A stretch of DNA of 64,000 nucleotides from Metaphire vulgaris. Lineage: Eukaryota > Annelida > Clitellata > Crassiclitellata > Megascolecidae. The DNA lies in assembly GCA_018105865.1 (NCBI GenBank), contig CM030841.1, forward strand, positions 6,926,729-6,990,728. Reading direction: 5' to 3'. The notes beneath the pieces are model-generated. The model was not told where the DNA came from, made no database searches, and saw nothing but the letters and a program-made list of their open reading frames with translations. A program made the translations under genes and the position numbers. Below, piece by piece: positions 1 to 11,800 of this stretch (positions within the stretch are counted from its first letter, which is position 1; every line of letters begins with the position of its first letter).

Positions 1-765
1 TGTCAAATCCAGGGTATCCGGCCGGACAAACTGGTGACGGTCTATCGTGGATAAGCCGAGTCAAAAAAATGAGTTTATAATCTTGTTCTAAAAATCTGTA
101 ATGAATTTGAAATGTGCACCTGCTGAGGCACTGAGTTCCAGAGTCTGGGGACGGCCACTGAGAAGGTACGAGAACCAAGAACTGTCCGAGTATGGTAGGG
201 GGAGAGAACTATTGCAGACAAGGATCTGGTCGACTATTTGTTTGTACAGAAAGTTTAGAAGAAGGTAACTAGGTTCCCTATAATAAAGTGTTTTGTAAAT
301 ATTGCTGAAACATTCCCATTGACATGCTTGTAATGCCTGGAGTGGGGAATTATTATTTCTTGGCCCATACAATAATGATGCATACAATGATGAAATTTTC
401 ATGTAGCAAAAAGAATATTTGCGTATATGGTAACTAACGGGCTAAATGCAATTAAGAAAGCAGTGAGTACACGCAGCCAGTTTTAGCAAAGTGTCATTTG
501 ACCAATGATAACATCATCAAAACCAGAGTTATGGTAATATATAAAAAAGCAAATATATATATATATATATATATATTAAAAATTTTATATCACAACTATT
601 TGGTCAATATTTTTAGACTTATAATGTTAATTAAGATTCAGACACATGGCAACATAAAAAGACATGGTATGGTAAAAGACATTCCCTGGAACCAAGAGGA
701 AGCACCTATGTGGCTCATGAGTGCAAAATGGATAAAAATTCTAATTATTACATTGGATCATGATA
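1..765. other. Left-edge intergenic DNA, probable dispersed repeat remnant
   Basis: No gene is supported. Bases 90-400 read on the minus strand give a 104-codon open frame, but it has no recognisable domain. It resembles, in phrasing only (a GAGTTCCAGA core followed by a T/G-rich patch), a dispersed repeat near 27.2-27.9 kb. A short (AT)n run occupies about 551-576. The remainder is AT-rich with no visible structure. Confidence 0.3.
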
Positions 766-1666
766 GTATACTGTAGAGTCAGACCGAAGCTGCAATTTAC
801 AGTTTCGGCCGAAGCCGAACCGGAGCCGAATCTGCAGTCCTTAGCTTCGGCCGAAGCCGAAGCTAAGCCGAAGCTGTCTGCAATAGATTCGGCCGAAGCC
901 GAATATATTGACATGTAGTCCTAAAAGTTAGTGACCAGTGACATTTTAAGTCGGAGCTGAAAAATACACACATGAATAATATAAAATATGAGCAGAAGTT
1001 ACTTTCTCACCTGTTAACTTACACGTTGCCTTACTGGCATCAGACTCGACTTAGTTTTTAAAAAAATCCAAATTGTATTTGTTTGCGACATTTCTACTGT
1101 CGAGTATTACCTCTCACGACCACTGCAACTGAAATGTAATGCTATCGTTCAACATTGCCTACGACAGCTATTAATCATTAATCAAATGAGGGGTTCTATT
1201 CGGGGGGCGTCGCAAGCCCCTTGGTTCTATTGATTCAGACGCTGTTGTTCCTATAACAAAGCATTGAAGTCATACCTCCTTTGATACATAAAACCGTCTT
1301 CATCAGTTCGCAAACCCGATTGTGGCCGTTGTGACCACCCCCACCGTTTTTGATCTTGTGCAGCTTCAAATGCCTATATAAGATGTTAATCCGCAGTCAC
1401 AAGATATTTGCTTAAGACCGTTGAAACTAAAGGATTCAAGGCATTGGAATAGGGAATCGAAATTGATAAATGAGGGTTATATAGTCACTTGCTTTGAACC
1501 ATCCACTGTAAGCCCACCCCTTAATCCCCTATTGCCTCCAATAACATTTATGATATTATGATATATGCGAACTCGCAAAGCAAATGCTATAATGGCTCTA
1601 TTGTTCCTTATTTGTTAGACTACTTAGTCTTCCAACCTTTGAAGCAGAATTCAAGAGAGTATACAT

Positions 1667-2560
1667 CAGTGATGGGTAATTCAATTTCTAATTCTAATTA
1701 ATTAGCTAATGAATTAGCTATCTGTCTAATTCTAATTCTAATCAATTACTTCCAAAATATTGCTAATTCTAATTCTAATTCTAATGAATAGCTTGCTAAT
1801 TGTAATTGAAAAGAACAATTAGTTGCCTAATTAGCACACTTGCTTGTGACAAGTGCTTTGGAACCAGGATTCAAACTCAAGTGGATAGAGAGTGCTGAGG
1901 AAAGATATTTTGTTTAAGGACAAATTAAACGTCAAGTAAATTCAGTCTCAAAGCAGATAAACAATACACCTTTGACACCAGCTATGGACAATGACAAATC
2001 AGTCACACCTCAAATTAAGTCCCACAACAATCTATTTGGATATATGGAAGAAACTTTGCTGACGTCAACAGAAACTGAAGAGCTCCAAAGTTACTTATAT
2101 ACTCCAACCAATATGAACACTAATTGTATTTCTTTTTGGGAGGACCATAAATTGAACTTTCCCTGTTTATACCAGCTACATTTGCAGCATCATATTGTAC
2201 CGGCCACATCTGCTGCTATTGAAAGATCATTTAGTGCAGTGGATTTATTCTTAATGATAGGAGAAAATGAAATCGATTAGATGATACTTTGTTTGAGTCA
2301 CTTTTACTTGCAAAATGCAATTCTGATATAATCTAGATTACGGAGGATGACATTAATTTTCGTCGTTACATTAAAATGCATCGCAATTTTTATCAGTGCA
2401 CTTCTAATTGCTAATTCTAATTAAATTAGAAGGTATCTAATTCTAATTCTAATTAATTGGTTGTGAAATTTTGCTAATTCTAATTCTAATTGTAATTGTA
2501 AAATTTCAACTAATTCTAATTCTAATTAATTAGATAAAAAAGGGCAATTACCCATCACTG
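1667..2560 (+). mobile_element. hAT element nested in 774-2791, perfect TIR and TSD
   Basis: Both ends carry the 15-bp inverted repeat CAGTGATGGGTAATT, and GTATACAT is duplicated outside them (1659-1666 and 2561-2568). Each subterminal region is an array of TAATTC units in inverted arrangement. It contains only the C-terminal end of a hAT transposase, so it is an internally deleted, non-autonomous derivative. It must be younger than the outer element it interrupts. Confidence 0.9.
1972..2280 (+). pseudogene. hAT transposase C-terminal dimerisation-domain fragment
   Basis: A 102-codon frame includes PATSAAIERSFSAV (about codons 77-90), preceded by an FWEDH...P.LYQLH stretch. This is the order expected for the hAT C-terminal dimerisation region (FW..h....P.L ... 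ATSA..ER.FS). The catalytic RNase H-like core, the BED zinc finger and most of the protein are absent, and the frame stops shortly after the motif. It lies inside the nested element 1667-2560 and is probably all that is left of that element's transposase gene. It is not expected to be functional. Confidence 0.75.
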
Positions 2561-3108
2561 GTATACATACACATCATAATCAAGATTCATTACTTGATAA
2601 CAACAAATGACTTTTACAGTCATCAATTACTGTATATGACAGAAAGTTCGGCTTATGGCCAATACCATACTTAGTTAAGGCCGAAGCCGAAGCCGAAGCC
2701 GAAGCCGAATATTATGAAATCGATTAGGCCGAAGCCGAATATGGCAGATTTCTTAGATTCCGTGCCGAAGCCGAACTTCAGTCTGACTCTAGTATACTGC
2801 CAAATGTTCTTATTGGCTTTTATTTTTCACCAGAGAGCAAATCTTAGGTTTCAATTGATGTAAGATGATCTTCCATTACAGAAAGTTAGTAAGATCAAAC
2901 TGCATTGCAACAAAAAGAAATGTATACAATCATTTGCAACAATGGGCTAAATTCAGATGATTAATTTCTGAATAAAATTACATCATTTCTTCTCTCATCT
3001 ACTACAAAACATGTTCTAAACAATAGAACACAATCGCTACATATCACACTCTAAATACCATACTACTCCCCAGACAATCATTTCCCATTAGTTTTAAACC
3101 ATGGATGT

Positions 3109-3911
3109 AGTCCTCAAGATCGTGAGCTTTATCTCAAGAGCACTCAAGACAGATTCTTTGTGGTCTTGGTCTTGTCTTGGTCTCGACAGCTAAGGCCTTG
3201 GTCTTGGTAACGTCGGTCTTGGTCTCGGTCTTGATGAATTGGTCTCTGAAATTGTCCAAGACCACTATATATTATAAATATAAATTATCAGATTGTACAA
3301 ATTTCATTTAGGGTTTCACACAGCTTATTGTCAGTCAGCAGCCAGCCATGAACGATGGTTCTAACAACCCATCATCAAACACCACTCTCAAGGCCATCCT
3401 TGACAATGATCAGTTCAAGCCACTGCATCCATTTATTTGCTCTATTAACTGCATTCCGGCTACACCTGCCCAGTGGAACGTGTTTTCATCCATGGAGGAA
3501 TCTTCATGCGCCCCCACAGGGCATGCATTAGTGACAGTGCTCTGCGATTTGGTGTTTGCAAAGTGCAATGCTCACATTACTCAGTTATAAATTGCAGGTT
3601 TGGAATGATTGTGTTGACCAATTGTCAACTGAACGTAGCTCTGATGACATGTGAAACAACTATGATAACATTTCTGTAAAGTTTATACCATATCCGGCTG
3701 CTTATTGTTTAGTTAGACAAAAATGTATACAGTAATTGAGTGGGTAAATTGTTTGCATGGTGCATTCGATGGCCTTGGTCTTGGATGGCCGGTGTTGGTT
3801 TTGGTCTTGATAGTAGTGGCCTTGGTCTTGGTCTTGCCAACTATGGTCTTGGTATTGATGGTAGAGGTCTTAGTCTTGGTCTTGCAACTTTTGGTCTTGA
3901 CTACATCCCTG
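3109..3911 (+). mobile_element. Degenerate hAT element with GGTCTTG subterminal repeats
   Basis: The left end (CATGGATGTAGTC at about 3110) and right end (GACTACATCCCTG ending at 3911) are inverted repeats. Outside them GTTTTAAA (3101-3108) and GTTTTAAC (3912-3919) match at 7 of 8 bases, a decayed hAT target duplication. GGTCTTG/GGTCTCG hexamer-like repeats occupy 3150-3250 and 3770-3905, mirroring the subterminal arrays of the other hAT copies here. The middle carries a frameshifted transposase relic. Confidence 0.7.
3420..3590 (+). pseudogene. Frameshifted hAT transposase C-terminus
   Basis: Reading across two frames recovers the hAT dimerisation signature. CIPATPAQ and then LVFAKCNAH are in the frame starting at 3348, while MERVF, GGIF and MRPHRA are in the frame starting at 3473. 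In intact hAT proteins these pieces form one run (PATSA..ERVFS..G....R..R....L..LVF.K.N). The frame switches show an old, inactive copy. No upstream catalytic domain is visible. Confidence 0.6.
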
Positions 3912-4121
3912 GTTTTAACCCTTGTCCAGCATAGCTTCTCTTAAAATCACAATTTCAAACAATCTCTTGAATATGAAATCAACAAAAAGCCATAATTTAC
4001 CAACCACAGAGATTAACAAGTTTCTTGCATTGGTGACGCCAGATATAGGCTAGTCCTCTCAAAATAATGCTCTGCCTTCCAAGAATGTGCAGTAGGTTAT
4101 TTAGAGGCATGTTTTATCACC

Positions 4122-4137
4122 GTATATATATATATAC

Positions 4138-4177
<40 letters not shown>

Positions 4178-4188
4178 ATATATATATG
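4122..4188. repeat. (AT)n microsatellite
   Basis: A nearly pure TA run, interrupted by two ACATAA variants. It could form a cruciform. No gene function is inferred. Confidence 0.9.
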
Positions 4189-4189
4189 C

Positions 4190-5500
4190 GTTCAATGTAA
4201 ACGCCTGAAAACCAGCGAAATCAACGGAGGTCTCTAACCTTGTTTTACACGCGGCCTGAGACCCACTGGCGACCAAGCGACGCCTAAAACGACGTAAATC
4301 CTTTCGATCTTCGAAACTTCCCGTGAGATTATTTGTTAATTTTATGATTACTTGGATTTTATGAAATAATTATTCCTCTCTCTTGCTGTTCTGCCATCCG
4401 CACTCAGTCTTTCGCCGTCGCCATTTACGCTCTGCGTCGACATCTGTCGACGCTCCGCGGAAAACACGTCCCTCGAAATTTACTTGGCGCCACTCTTAGA
4501 ATTTTTCAAACTGTTAAAATCAAAATGTGGAGTACGCATTCAAATGACTCGTCCACAAATTCGAATTTGACATTTGATAATCAAAATTTGTATGGTTGGA
4601 TTCTTTTTTTCGGTCTCTTGAAGTACCGGTCCCTCGCTTGGTTGCGCCTCCTTCTTTGTGAAGGAGCTTGACAGAGGTGGCTTCACGCCATGAAGTTATT
4701 ATACCTCCATACTTCACGCGCTCCCAGCCACGCAGGAGCTATCTCGGGGAGCGCTTTTGCCACAACGTCACATTTCTATATAACTATGCTGAGGACATGA
4801 AGACTCCGAGATGCAATCAAATCGTCTTACTATTAAGCACTGGAAATACAAATTATCTAGCGTTTGATTAGGCGGCGACTCTCCAGGCCTAATCACTGTT
4901 CACATCAATCCCTGATTCCCTTCTACCACCTTTTCACTCTGTTGGTTCTTGATTAGTTAAGGGTCGACATCCGGTGATCCGGGTATGCCATTCCTCGTTC
5001 CTGACCTGTATCTACTGTATCACTTCCGCAGACTACGTTAGAATTAAGTTTAACTGAGCACGCACTTCCTGCCTGTAACATGATCCTTCAGTGTTTATTC
5101 TAGCCACCTAGACAATGGGGGGGGGAGTTCAACATGTTTGGGGGTACAAAGTTTCTCATGTTTGACATGCAAAAAAGGTTAAACTTATTCATTTTTCCTT
5201 TTCAAAATACCTGACAATCAAAAAAGGTTATCATTGTATTTTTCCCTTTCAAAATGCCTCAAAAATTAAAAAGGTCATCCATATATTTTCCCCTCTCCAT
5301 GTGCAAACCCCCCATCGTCAAATTGACCCTCAAGCCAAAATATAAAAATTGTTGAGGGAAATTTCTAACTTGGGGGGGTTTCCCCAGATGGAGGCGGGGT
5401 TGCCACCAGAGTCCTAGAATTGATCCTTCCACTTGTCTAATCCAGATTCAGTTGTACATCAATTCACTATACTGTACACGAGTCTGCAGAATATTGGTCT
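4190..5500. other. Unassigned intergenic DNA
   Basis: No exon or RNA gene can be supported. Short frames on both strands overlap each other without domain signals. At 5118-5400 there are runs of G and several AAAAAGGTTA-like direct repeats, suggesting another old transposon. Confidence 0.3.
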
Positions 5501-5569
5501 GTGGGCCCAACATTTAAGGTCTTAAACAACTACAGTCGGCTCAAGGTCTGATTGACTATGAGCTACTGA

Positions 5570-6545
5570 ATGATCATTCAGAAGCAGTGGAGGTTTAGAC
5601 CTGGAGATTAACAGGAGAAAAGCAATGGCAGGATCTACATTCAACAGGCTACATACCAACGTTTTCAAAAGACATGACATTGGATGATTGGAATGAAAAC
5701 AAAAATATGAATTCTCAACACTTGTGTCAACACCAATACTAACTCAGTACACTGTATATGGAAGTGAATCTTGGACCATAAAAAAAGAATTGGAAAAAAA
5801 TTACATCAACAGAAAATACCGTAAATGGCTAAGAAGAATAGTAAGGATTGGATACGAAGAACATATAACAAATGAAGAAGTCAGAGAGAGAACACTGCAA
5901 CCGAATATCATTGAAGTAATCAGAAAGAGAAGAATGAAATGAACCGGACACATGGAAGAAATAAGAAACCCAAAACAAATTTTCAACTACAAACCAGAGG
6001 GGAAATGATCTAAAGCAGTGGTTCCCAACGTGGGGCATACGCCCCACCGGAGGCAATTTCATTATTTTGGGGGCAATTTCAATGTTTAACATTTTTAGAA
6101 CAGGATAATTAAAATGACAATTGCTAAAGAACTTATGGAATATAGATTCATAGAAGAAGCTTTCACTACTAAATGAGTAACATATCTGCTTTGCATGTTT
6201 TGTATCTGTCGTTGCTGCTTTTCATATAATTTCATGTTATTCCGATAATACAATTTCTGTGATTGCTTCTGTGCGTGTGTCACGGGGACATAAGAATTTT
6301 AAAACGACTTTGGTGTGGCGTGGCCTAAAAAAGGTTGGAACCACTGATCTAAAGGAAGACCGAAAATATGACAGGTGGACGTATTGGAAGAGGATCTCAA
6401 CATGGCAAGGCTGAATTTCAACAGAAAAACTGATAGAAGACACCAAATGACATCTGAAAAAATAGCAAAGGACAGAGAACTTTGGATTGAAGTGAAGAAG
6501 TCGGTAGCTGGACACAGCTGGAGGACAAAGTCCTGACCTGACAAA
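5570..6545 (+). mobile_element. RTE-like LINE 3' end, split by a MITE
   Basis: Translated pieces match the C-terminal tail of RTE-type LINE ORF2: EINRRKAMA near 5600, YGSESWT at about 5760, RKWLRRIVRI and HITNEEVRERT through 5900, then RRMK.TGHMEE around 5940. After the insertion at 6016-6346 it resumes with RPK.DRWTYW at about 6360 and GHSWRTKS near 6515. It ends in TCCTGACCTGAC, a tandem-tail-like terminus shared with the copy at 18768-19202. Many stop codons and frameshifts show it is dead. No reverse transcriptase catalytic block is present, so the copy is 5'-truncated. Confidence 0.7.
6016..6346. mobile_element. hAT MITE inserted in the LINE fragment
   Basis: The left end CAGTGGTTCCCAACGTGG and right end GGTTGGAACCACTG are inverted repeats of the widespread hAT type. 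ATCTAAAG is duplicated exactly on both sides (6008-6015 and 6347-6354). The 331-bp interior is non-coding. Confidence 0.9.
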
Positions 6546-6559
6546 AGTAAATTTTGCAA

Positions 6560-8480
6560 GCATCCAATGAAATTTTAAGGCACAACATAGAGAATTAAAC
6601 ATAACCAGTCTTCATGGTAAAATCATATTTTATATTTTGACAAAATAACTGTAACTTTCTCAAATATTTAGTGCAATGTCCATCTTACATAAAGATATTC
6701 CACTTGTTTTCTTCATCAAAATTGAACAGAGCCAAGAAAGCCATCTACTGCGTAATCATAGATGATGCTCTGGAGCTAGTAATTAAAAGAATTAATAATA
6801 ACCAACACAACAACACACCAAATGACTGGTGTTATTCAATTACCGGTATTCTTGTCAAATGAATTTAAGATAAGTAATTAATAGTATTAACTGAAAAACA
6901 TTAAATCATTACCAGATATATTTAAAAAGCACAAATAGTAGGACACAGATTGCCTGCCTTCTCATAATTGTGAAGTGAAAAAGCAATTGTCAAGACCTTC
7001 CTCATGGGTACAGCCTATTTTGTGCTCACTATTTAAATGCCACCTCTATACAGAAACCAACAGGTAAACCACCATGTCGTATTACAGTATGCTAAATGCT
7101 TTAGGAGTTGTGTCACAAGAGATCTAGATTAAAATTTTAAATCCTTTACTGTATGTACCAGTAGATCTGGATAGGATCAATAAATTTGTTGGTCCTACAA
7201 GTTACACTAAAAATTAGCACAGACGGACATAATGCAAACTTGTCAGTAGATTGGATGGCGATACAATCACTTAGAGCACATAAACATTTACTGCTCATCG
7301 GAAACCAGTCTAAGCTAAACAGGTTTCACAATCAACTAATTTTAATTTGTCAAGATATAGTCACCAAATATAATAAAAACTAGATTGCGTTTATTTATTA
7401 CAAATCATTATGCTGACAGTATTTAGAAATCTGCTGCCTGAAAAGATATTTTCAAATTTTATTTTAACTCACATTCTGAATGTTGTACAAATTAACTTCA
7501 ATTTAGCTGTGCAATGTGATTAATCCAGATATGAGGCTTGCACATAATTTTATATCTACTTTACTTTATATCTTTTAGACAATATATAGTGCATATGCTC
7601 CCTTTATGTAATTTTCACATCACTTTATCAAAAGACGGATGCCTTTAAAATGTAAAGGATTTCGAAGCTTGGAAATTTAAAATGTTCGGTATCTTTTTAA
7701 TAGCCACTGTAAGATTAAATTTGAGAAAACAGCGAATATAACTATAGAAACAGTGTAACACAAGATACTTAATCTTGGCAATATGAAAAAAATTAATACA
7801 TAAAATTGAAACTGAAATCACATAAATGTTTTGTCACTGTGCACATATAAATCCATTCTCAAAGTAATAACTACAATTTTGCATCAAGCCTAATGCAGAT
7901 GTCATTACAGTAGAAAATCTAAATGTTTTATGTCAATATGTACATATTACGCTGTCTACAAAGTAATAACTACAAGTCTGCACCAACCTTTATGCAGATA
8001 TCACTACAGTAGGAAAATCTACTGGTGATAATGGAATAAACTATGGCCAGAGGAAATTGATAGAAAGAACATTATACGTAATTTTAGAAGCAATGAAAAT
8101 TTTGTTATAATAACTGCTTATCTCCTTTGCTCATTACTTCCCTATGCTCATTCATTATTCCACATTCAAATCTAGGATACAATTCAGAAGCAAAACGATC
8201 AATGCATATAGTCATTTGAAATAAAATTAATATTCAAACATATGCACAGAAATGTTTTGCAGACTTGTACAAGCCAAAAACGGGTCAATGAGATAAAATC
8301 AAAACTGAGCTGGAAACTTATTGGTCATCATATGCAAACATGAATATAATTATAGTGACATTTTCTTCTGTCAAAAATAGAAACCCTTTAATAAACCGAT
8401 ACATTTAAATTGCAGTTCTAAAATCTGTAATGAGAACACACCAAGACTGCTACATATTAAAGTACAATGACATGAAGATC
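6560..8480. other. AT-rich intergenic DNA without supported features
   Basis: Strongly AT-rich. Short open frames on both strands lack codon structure or domains. Two similar stretches, near 7870-7915 and 7970-8015, share AAAGTAATAACTACAA and a following TGCAGAT(G/A)TCA, an imperfect direct repeat about 100 bp apart. Nothing else was recognised. Confidence 0.4.
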
Positions 8481-8492
8481 AATATAACACAG

Positions 8493-8827
8493 AAGGGATG
8501 CACAACCCACAGGCCCGATCCAACAACGTATTCTGTCCGGCCCTCGGAGCAAATTAAAACAGCAGAGAAAACTCTGGTCGGAGAACAGTAATTTAGCTGT
8601 AGAAATTATATATCAACTGACTGGGCTGCCCATATCAATTGGGCTACTACTACTCTTTGTGCCAAGCAGCAATTCACTGCAACATTTATTACATTTCATT
8701 TTGCCCGAGTTGCAAATTTATGTATAATATACTATAAATTGTAGAACATGCATTTCGAGATAGCAGCTCCCAAGCAAACTGAGAATATTCAATTTTGCCC
8801 TTGACCTAAAAAGGTTGTGCACCCCTG
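8493..8827. mobile_element. Degenerate hAT MITE downstream of INCENP
   Basis: The left end AGGGATGCACAACC and right end GGTTGTGCACCCCTG are inverted repeats. The flanks TAACACAG and TGATACAG agree at 6 of 8 bases. It lies just beyond the INCENP stop codon and the candidate polyadenylation signal. Confidence 0.65.
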
Positions 8828-8860
8828 TGATACAGGATAACATAATATTCTGTTCAAAAT

Positions 8861-8866
8861 TTTATT
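8861..8866 (-). promoter_or_regulatory. Candidate INCENP polyadenylation signal
   Basis: TTTATT on the plus strand is AATAAA in transcript sense, 27 bases beyond the stop codon at 8893-8895. If it is used, the 3' untranslated region would be unusually short, about 45-50 bases. Further AATAAA-like sites lie downstream near 8690. Confidence 0.45.
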
Positions 8867-8892
8867 TTACCACATGTATTTCACATTCACTG

Positions 8893-11800
8893 TCAAAATT
8901 TTGCCAAGAATGGGTTTGGCAGCAAAGGCTCATCCCAAGCGGCTGAACTTGTCCGTTTATTAAATCTTGGCTTCTTCTTTCTAAAGACGTCGTTAAGATC
9001 AAGCGCATATATCGATCCAAATGTTTTCTCTGTATCAGGCGGATGAGTAAATTGGCTGAGCAGCAACGACTTGAGCTGAATGCCTACAAAAACAAAAATA
9101 TCTGTTTCAAATTCATCATCAACAACATCATCCTGCAGCTCCACTGCAATGGCACTGGTTGGCAAATTGGGTTAACGGTCTCCACAAAAAGTCCTGTCTT
9201 GTGCAGCTCAATAGACTTCTGGTGTTGTCATAAAAGTCCATTCTGCGATGTTCTTCAACCAGGAAGTTCTTGGGCATCCTCTGTTCAAACACATGAATTC
9301 CTCTGTTCAAACTACTTATTTCATTTATTTAATTCGTAGAATCTTTTGCTGAATTATAAACAAAAACAGACCCTGAGCCCAAAGAGGAATTTTCTTCCTC
9401 GGCTTCGATTCGTCATCAGTTGAATCATCAGATTTCAGATCTGTGATGTCGTAATTTTCATCTGTGGCGGTTCTTATAATTTTCTTCACAGGGCTCATTT
9501 CATAACTGAAAAGAAAAAGCAGGCAGAAACAATTAAAAATTCTGCCATCGTGTTTAACATCCGACATATCGTGGCATTAAAAGGCCCACAACAAAATATT
9601 GTAAAACTTCCTAGCATGAAAAATTCATCCAACGACTTCCATAATCATTAATCTTTTTATTTGCTTCAACCTTCTTGACAATGCTGAACATCGAAAATAA
9701 CAAAAACAGAGCTGAACAACATCGAAAACAACAAAAACAGACGATACAGCACTTCGTCTACCTCCTCGAATTGTTAAAAATAAAAGTTAAAATTCAACAA
9801 ACTATCAAATTACGCAAACAATGCAGCAGCTATTCAACATATTCAAAGATCAAATTTTAAATTAAAACCCAACGCAGAGAATGATCAATCTTAACAGTGC
9901 ATAGACATACGATTCTGAATTTGTTGAAACAGTCAACGAAGATGGTGCAGGTTTAGATGTTGAAGGAATTGCAGTAGGTTTTGAACCTGATGCAGGACAA
10001 CCATATATTCCAGTAGCAACTTTCACTGTAGAACCGTTAGTATTGCCTGGAACACGTGTAGCTGACGTGCATGCATTGGTCGGATTAGATTTAACAGCAG
10101 ACGTGTAGATCGAAGCAACGGTGTTATTACTGGCAGCGGCGTTATTTCTCAAATTGTGGGCGTATTTTTCAAGATGTCGCTGAAGATTTTTCTCTTTAGC
10201 AGTTTGTTCCTCCTCTGCTCTTTTCTGCAACAGTCGCTGTTTCTCCTGCAGAAACGAAAACGAGTGATATAATATTCTATTCATCTGCTGCAAGAAACAA
10301 TTAAACTGCATTTTCAAAACCAACATAGCAATATGCTCGGAGCAACATGTGTTCTTCTCACATTTGGATATTTAGATTCTGATCTGGTACACATCACTTT
10401 TGCCACGAATGCTCATAGATCTTGTTGTAGGGAATGTCAGTGGAACAAAATAAATCAAAAATTTTGAAAATCAGACCACATTTGGTAGAGATATATTATG
10501 TCTAACTCGAACAGCCCTTGGTTTTCTCAGCGGTATTTTCTACACCCCGGTCCTAAAGAGTACACATCACTTAGGGCATAGAGCCCCAATGACACTAAAA
10601 GAGGTGTCATCTATCGAATGGATGGATAGATACTAAAGCGATTTCTGGCATAAAATGTATCTGATACGTTGACCCACTATTGAGGAACAACTAGGAAGCC
10701 TACAGGACAGGTCCCGGACTTTGGGCCCAATAACAACAGAGGTATCCCAGACGTCATCCCCGATTAAGAGGTTAACAAACTGTTCTATAGTGCTAACAAT
10801 TTTGTTTCTTAAAAAAAGATGCTGAAAAATAAATTTTAAATAGGAATAGAAAGCAGAATTCCATTAGTTAGAAAAATGTACCGTAATGTAAATGTACTCT
10901 GCCAGCAACATACACAATGTATAGTAATCATATTTAAATTATAATTACTATAAATTTATTGTATGTTTGCAAGATTTCCTCCTAAATATGCAGAAAATAT
11001 TCTGCATATAAAAAATCACGCATATGCAAATATATATCTATAGACTAAATTATATGGAATTTATACATACCCGGTAATCCTGGTACAAAAACTGCCATTG
11101 CTAAACAATGAAACTTATGTTAGAAGATATGCTGTTATGTACACTCTGAATTATTCAAGCCTGAGATGCCATAACCACATATAAACCATGCTCACTTTAT
11201 CACATTATACAGATAATTGACATCACAAAACTCAATATTACTCTTCTGCAAATAACAAAACCACAAACAATTTGAAATCCAGTTAGAAATCCAGAAAAAT
11301 GAGTCATTTAGAAAATGAGACTCATACCACATCCTTCATTTTCTCAATTTCAATTTCCTTCTGTCGTTCCCGATCTCGCTGACGTTCAATTTCAAGTTTA
11401 TCTCGTTCTTCTTTTTCTTTCCTCTCACTCCAAAACCAAAGCATCATAAAATTATGACAGGTACAAAAACCAGTCACCTGAATTAGTCTTTCAAAGTATT
11501 ATGGAAGTATAGATACACAATTAAAATAATGCAAGCAATGGAAATCTGAGATTTCAAATGATCACATAAAATTCGAAATGCAGATCGATGCCAATAATTA
11601 ACGAATGAAAGCTTAATTATGCTTTCAACGACTACACAACGCCATTTGTAAATGCCGCTGCCGCCACCATCACCCTTTTTTAAACCCAAGGTACCCCTCA
11701 AATGGAAAAGTCCAAGACGACCACAGAATTTTTTTCAAAAAAGTCCCTGAGTAACAGCATTTTTGCGTATCTTCATGTAATATTGGATTTTTTTCAACTT

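Larger units (their letters stand above)
774..2791. mobile_element. hAT-type element (outer of a nested pair), 8-bp target duplication
   Basis: The ends are perfect 11-bp inverted repeats (TAGAGTCAGAC at 774-784 and its complement at 2781-2791). The 8-bp sequence GTATACTG lies immediately outside both ends (766-773 and 2792-2799), the hAT hallmark. Just inside each end are clusters of GCCGAA hexamers in opposite orientation, probably subterminal transposase-binding repeats. No open transposase frame of its own is visible, so it is non-autonomous. A second hAT element sits inside it at 1667-2560. Confidence 0.85.
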
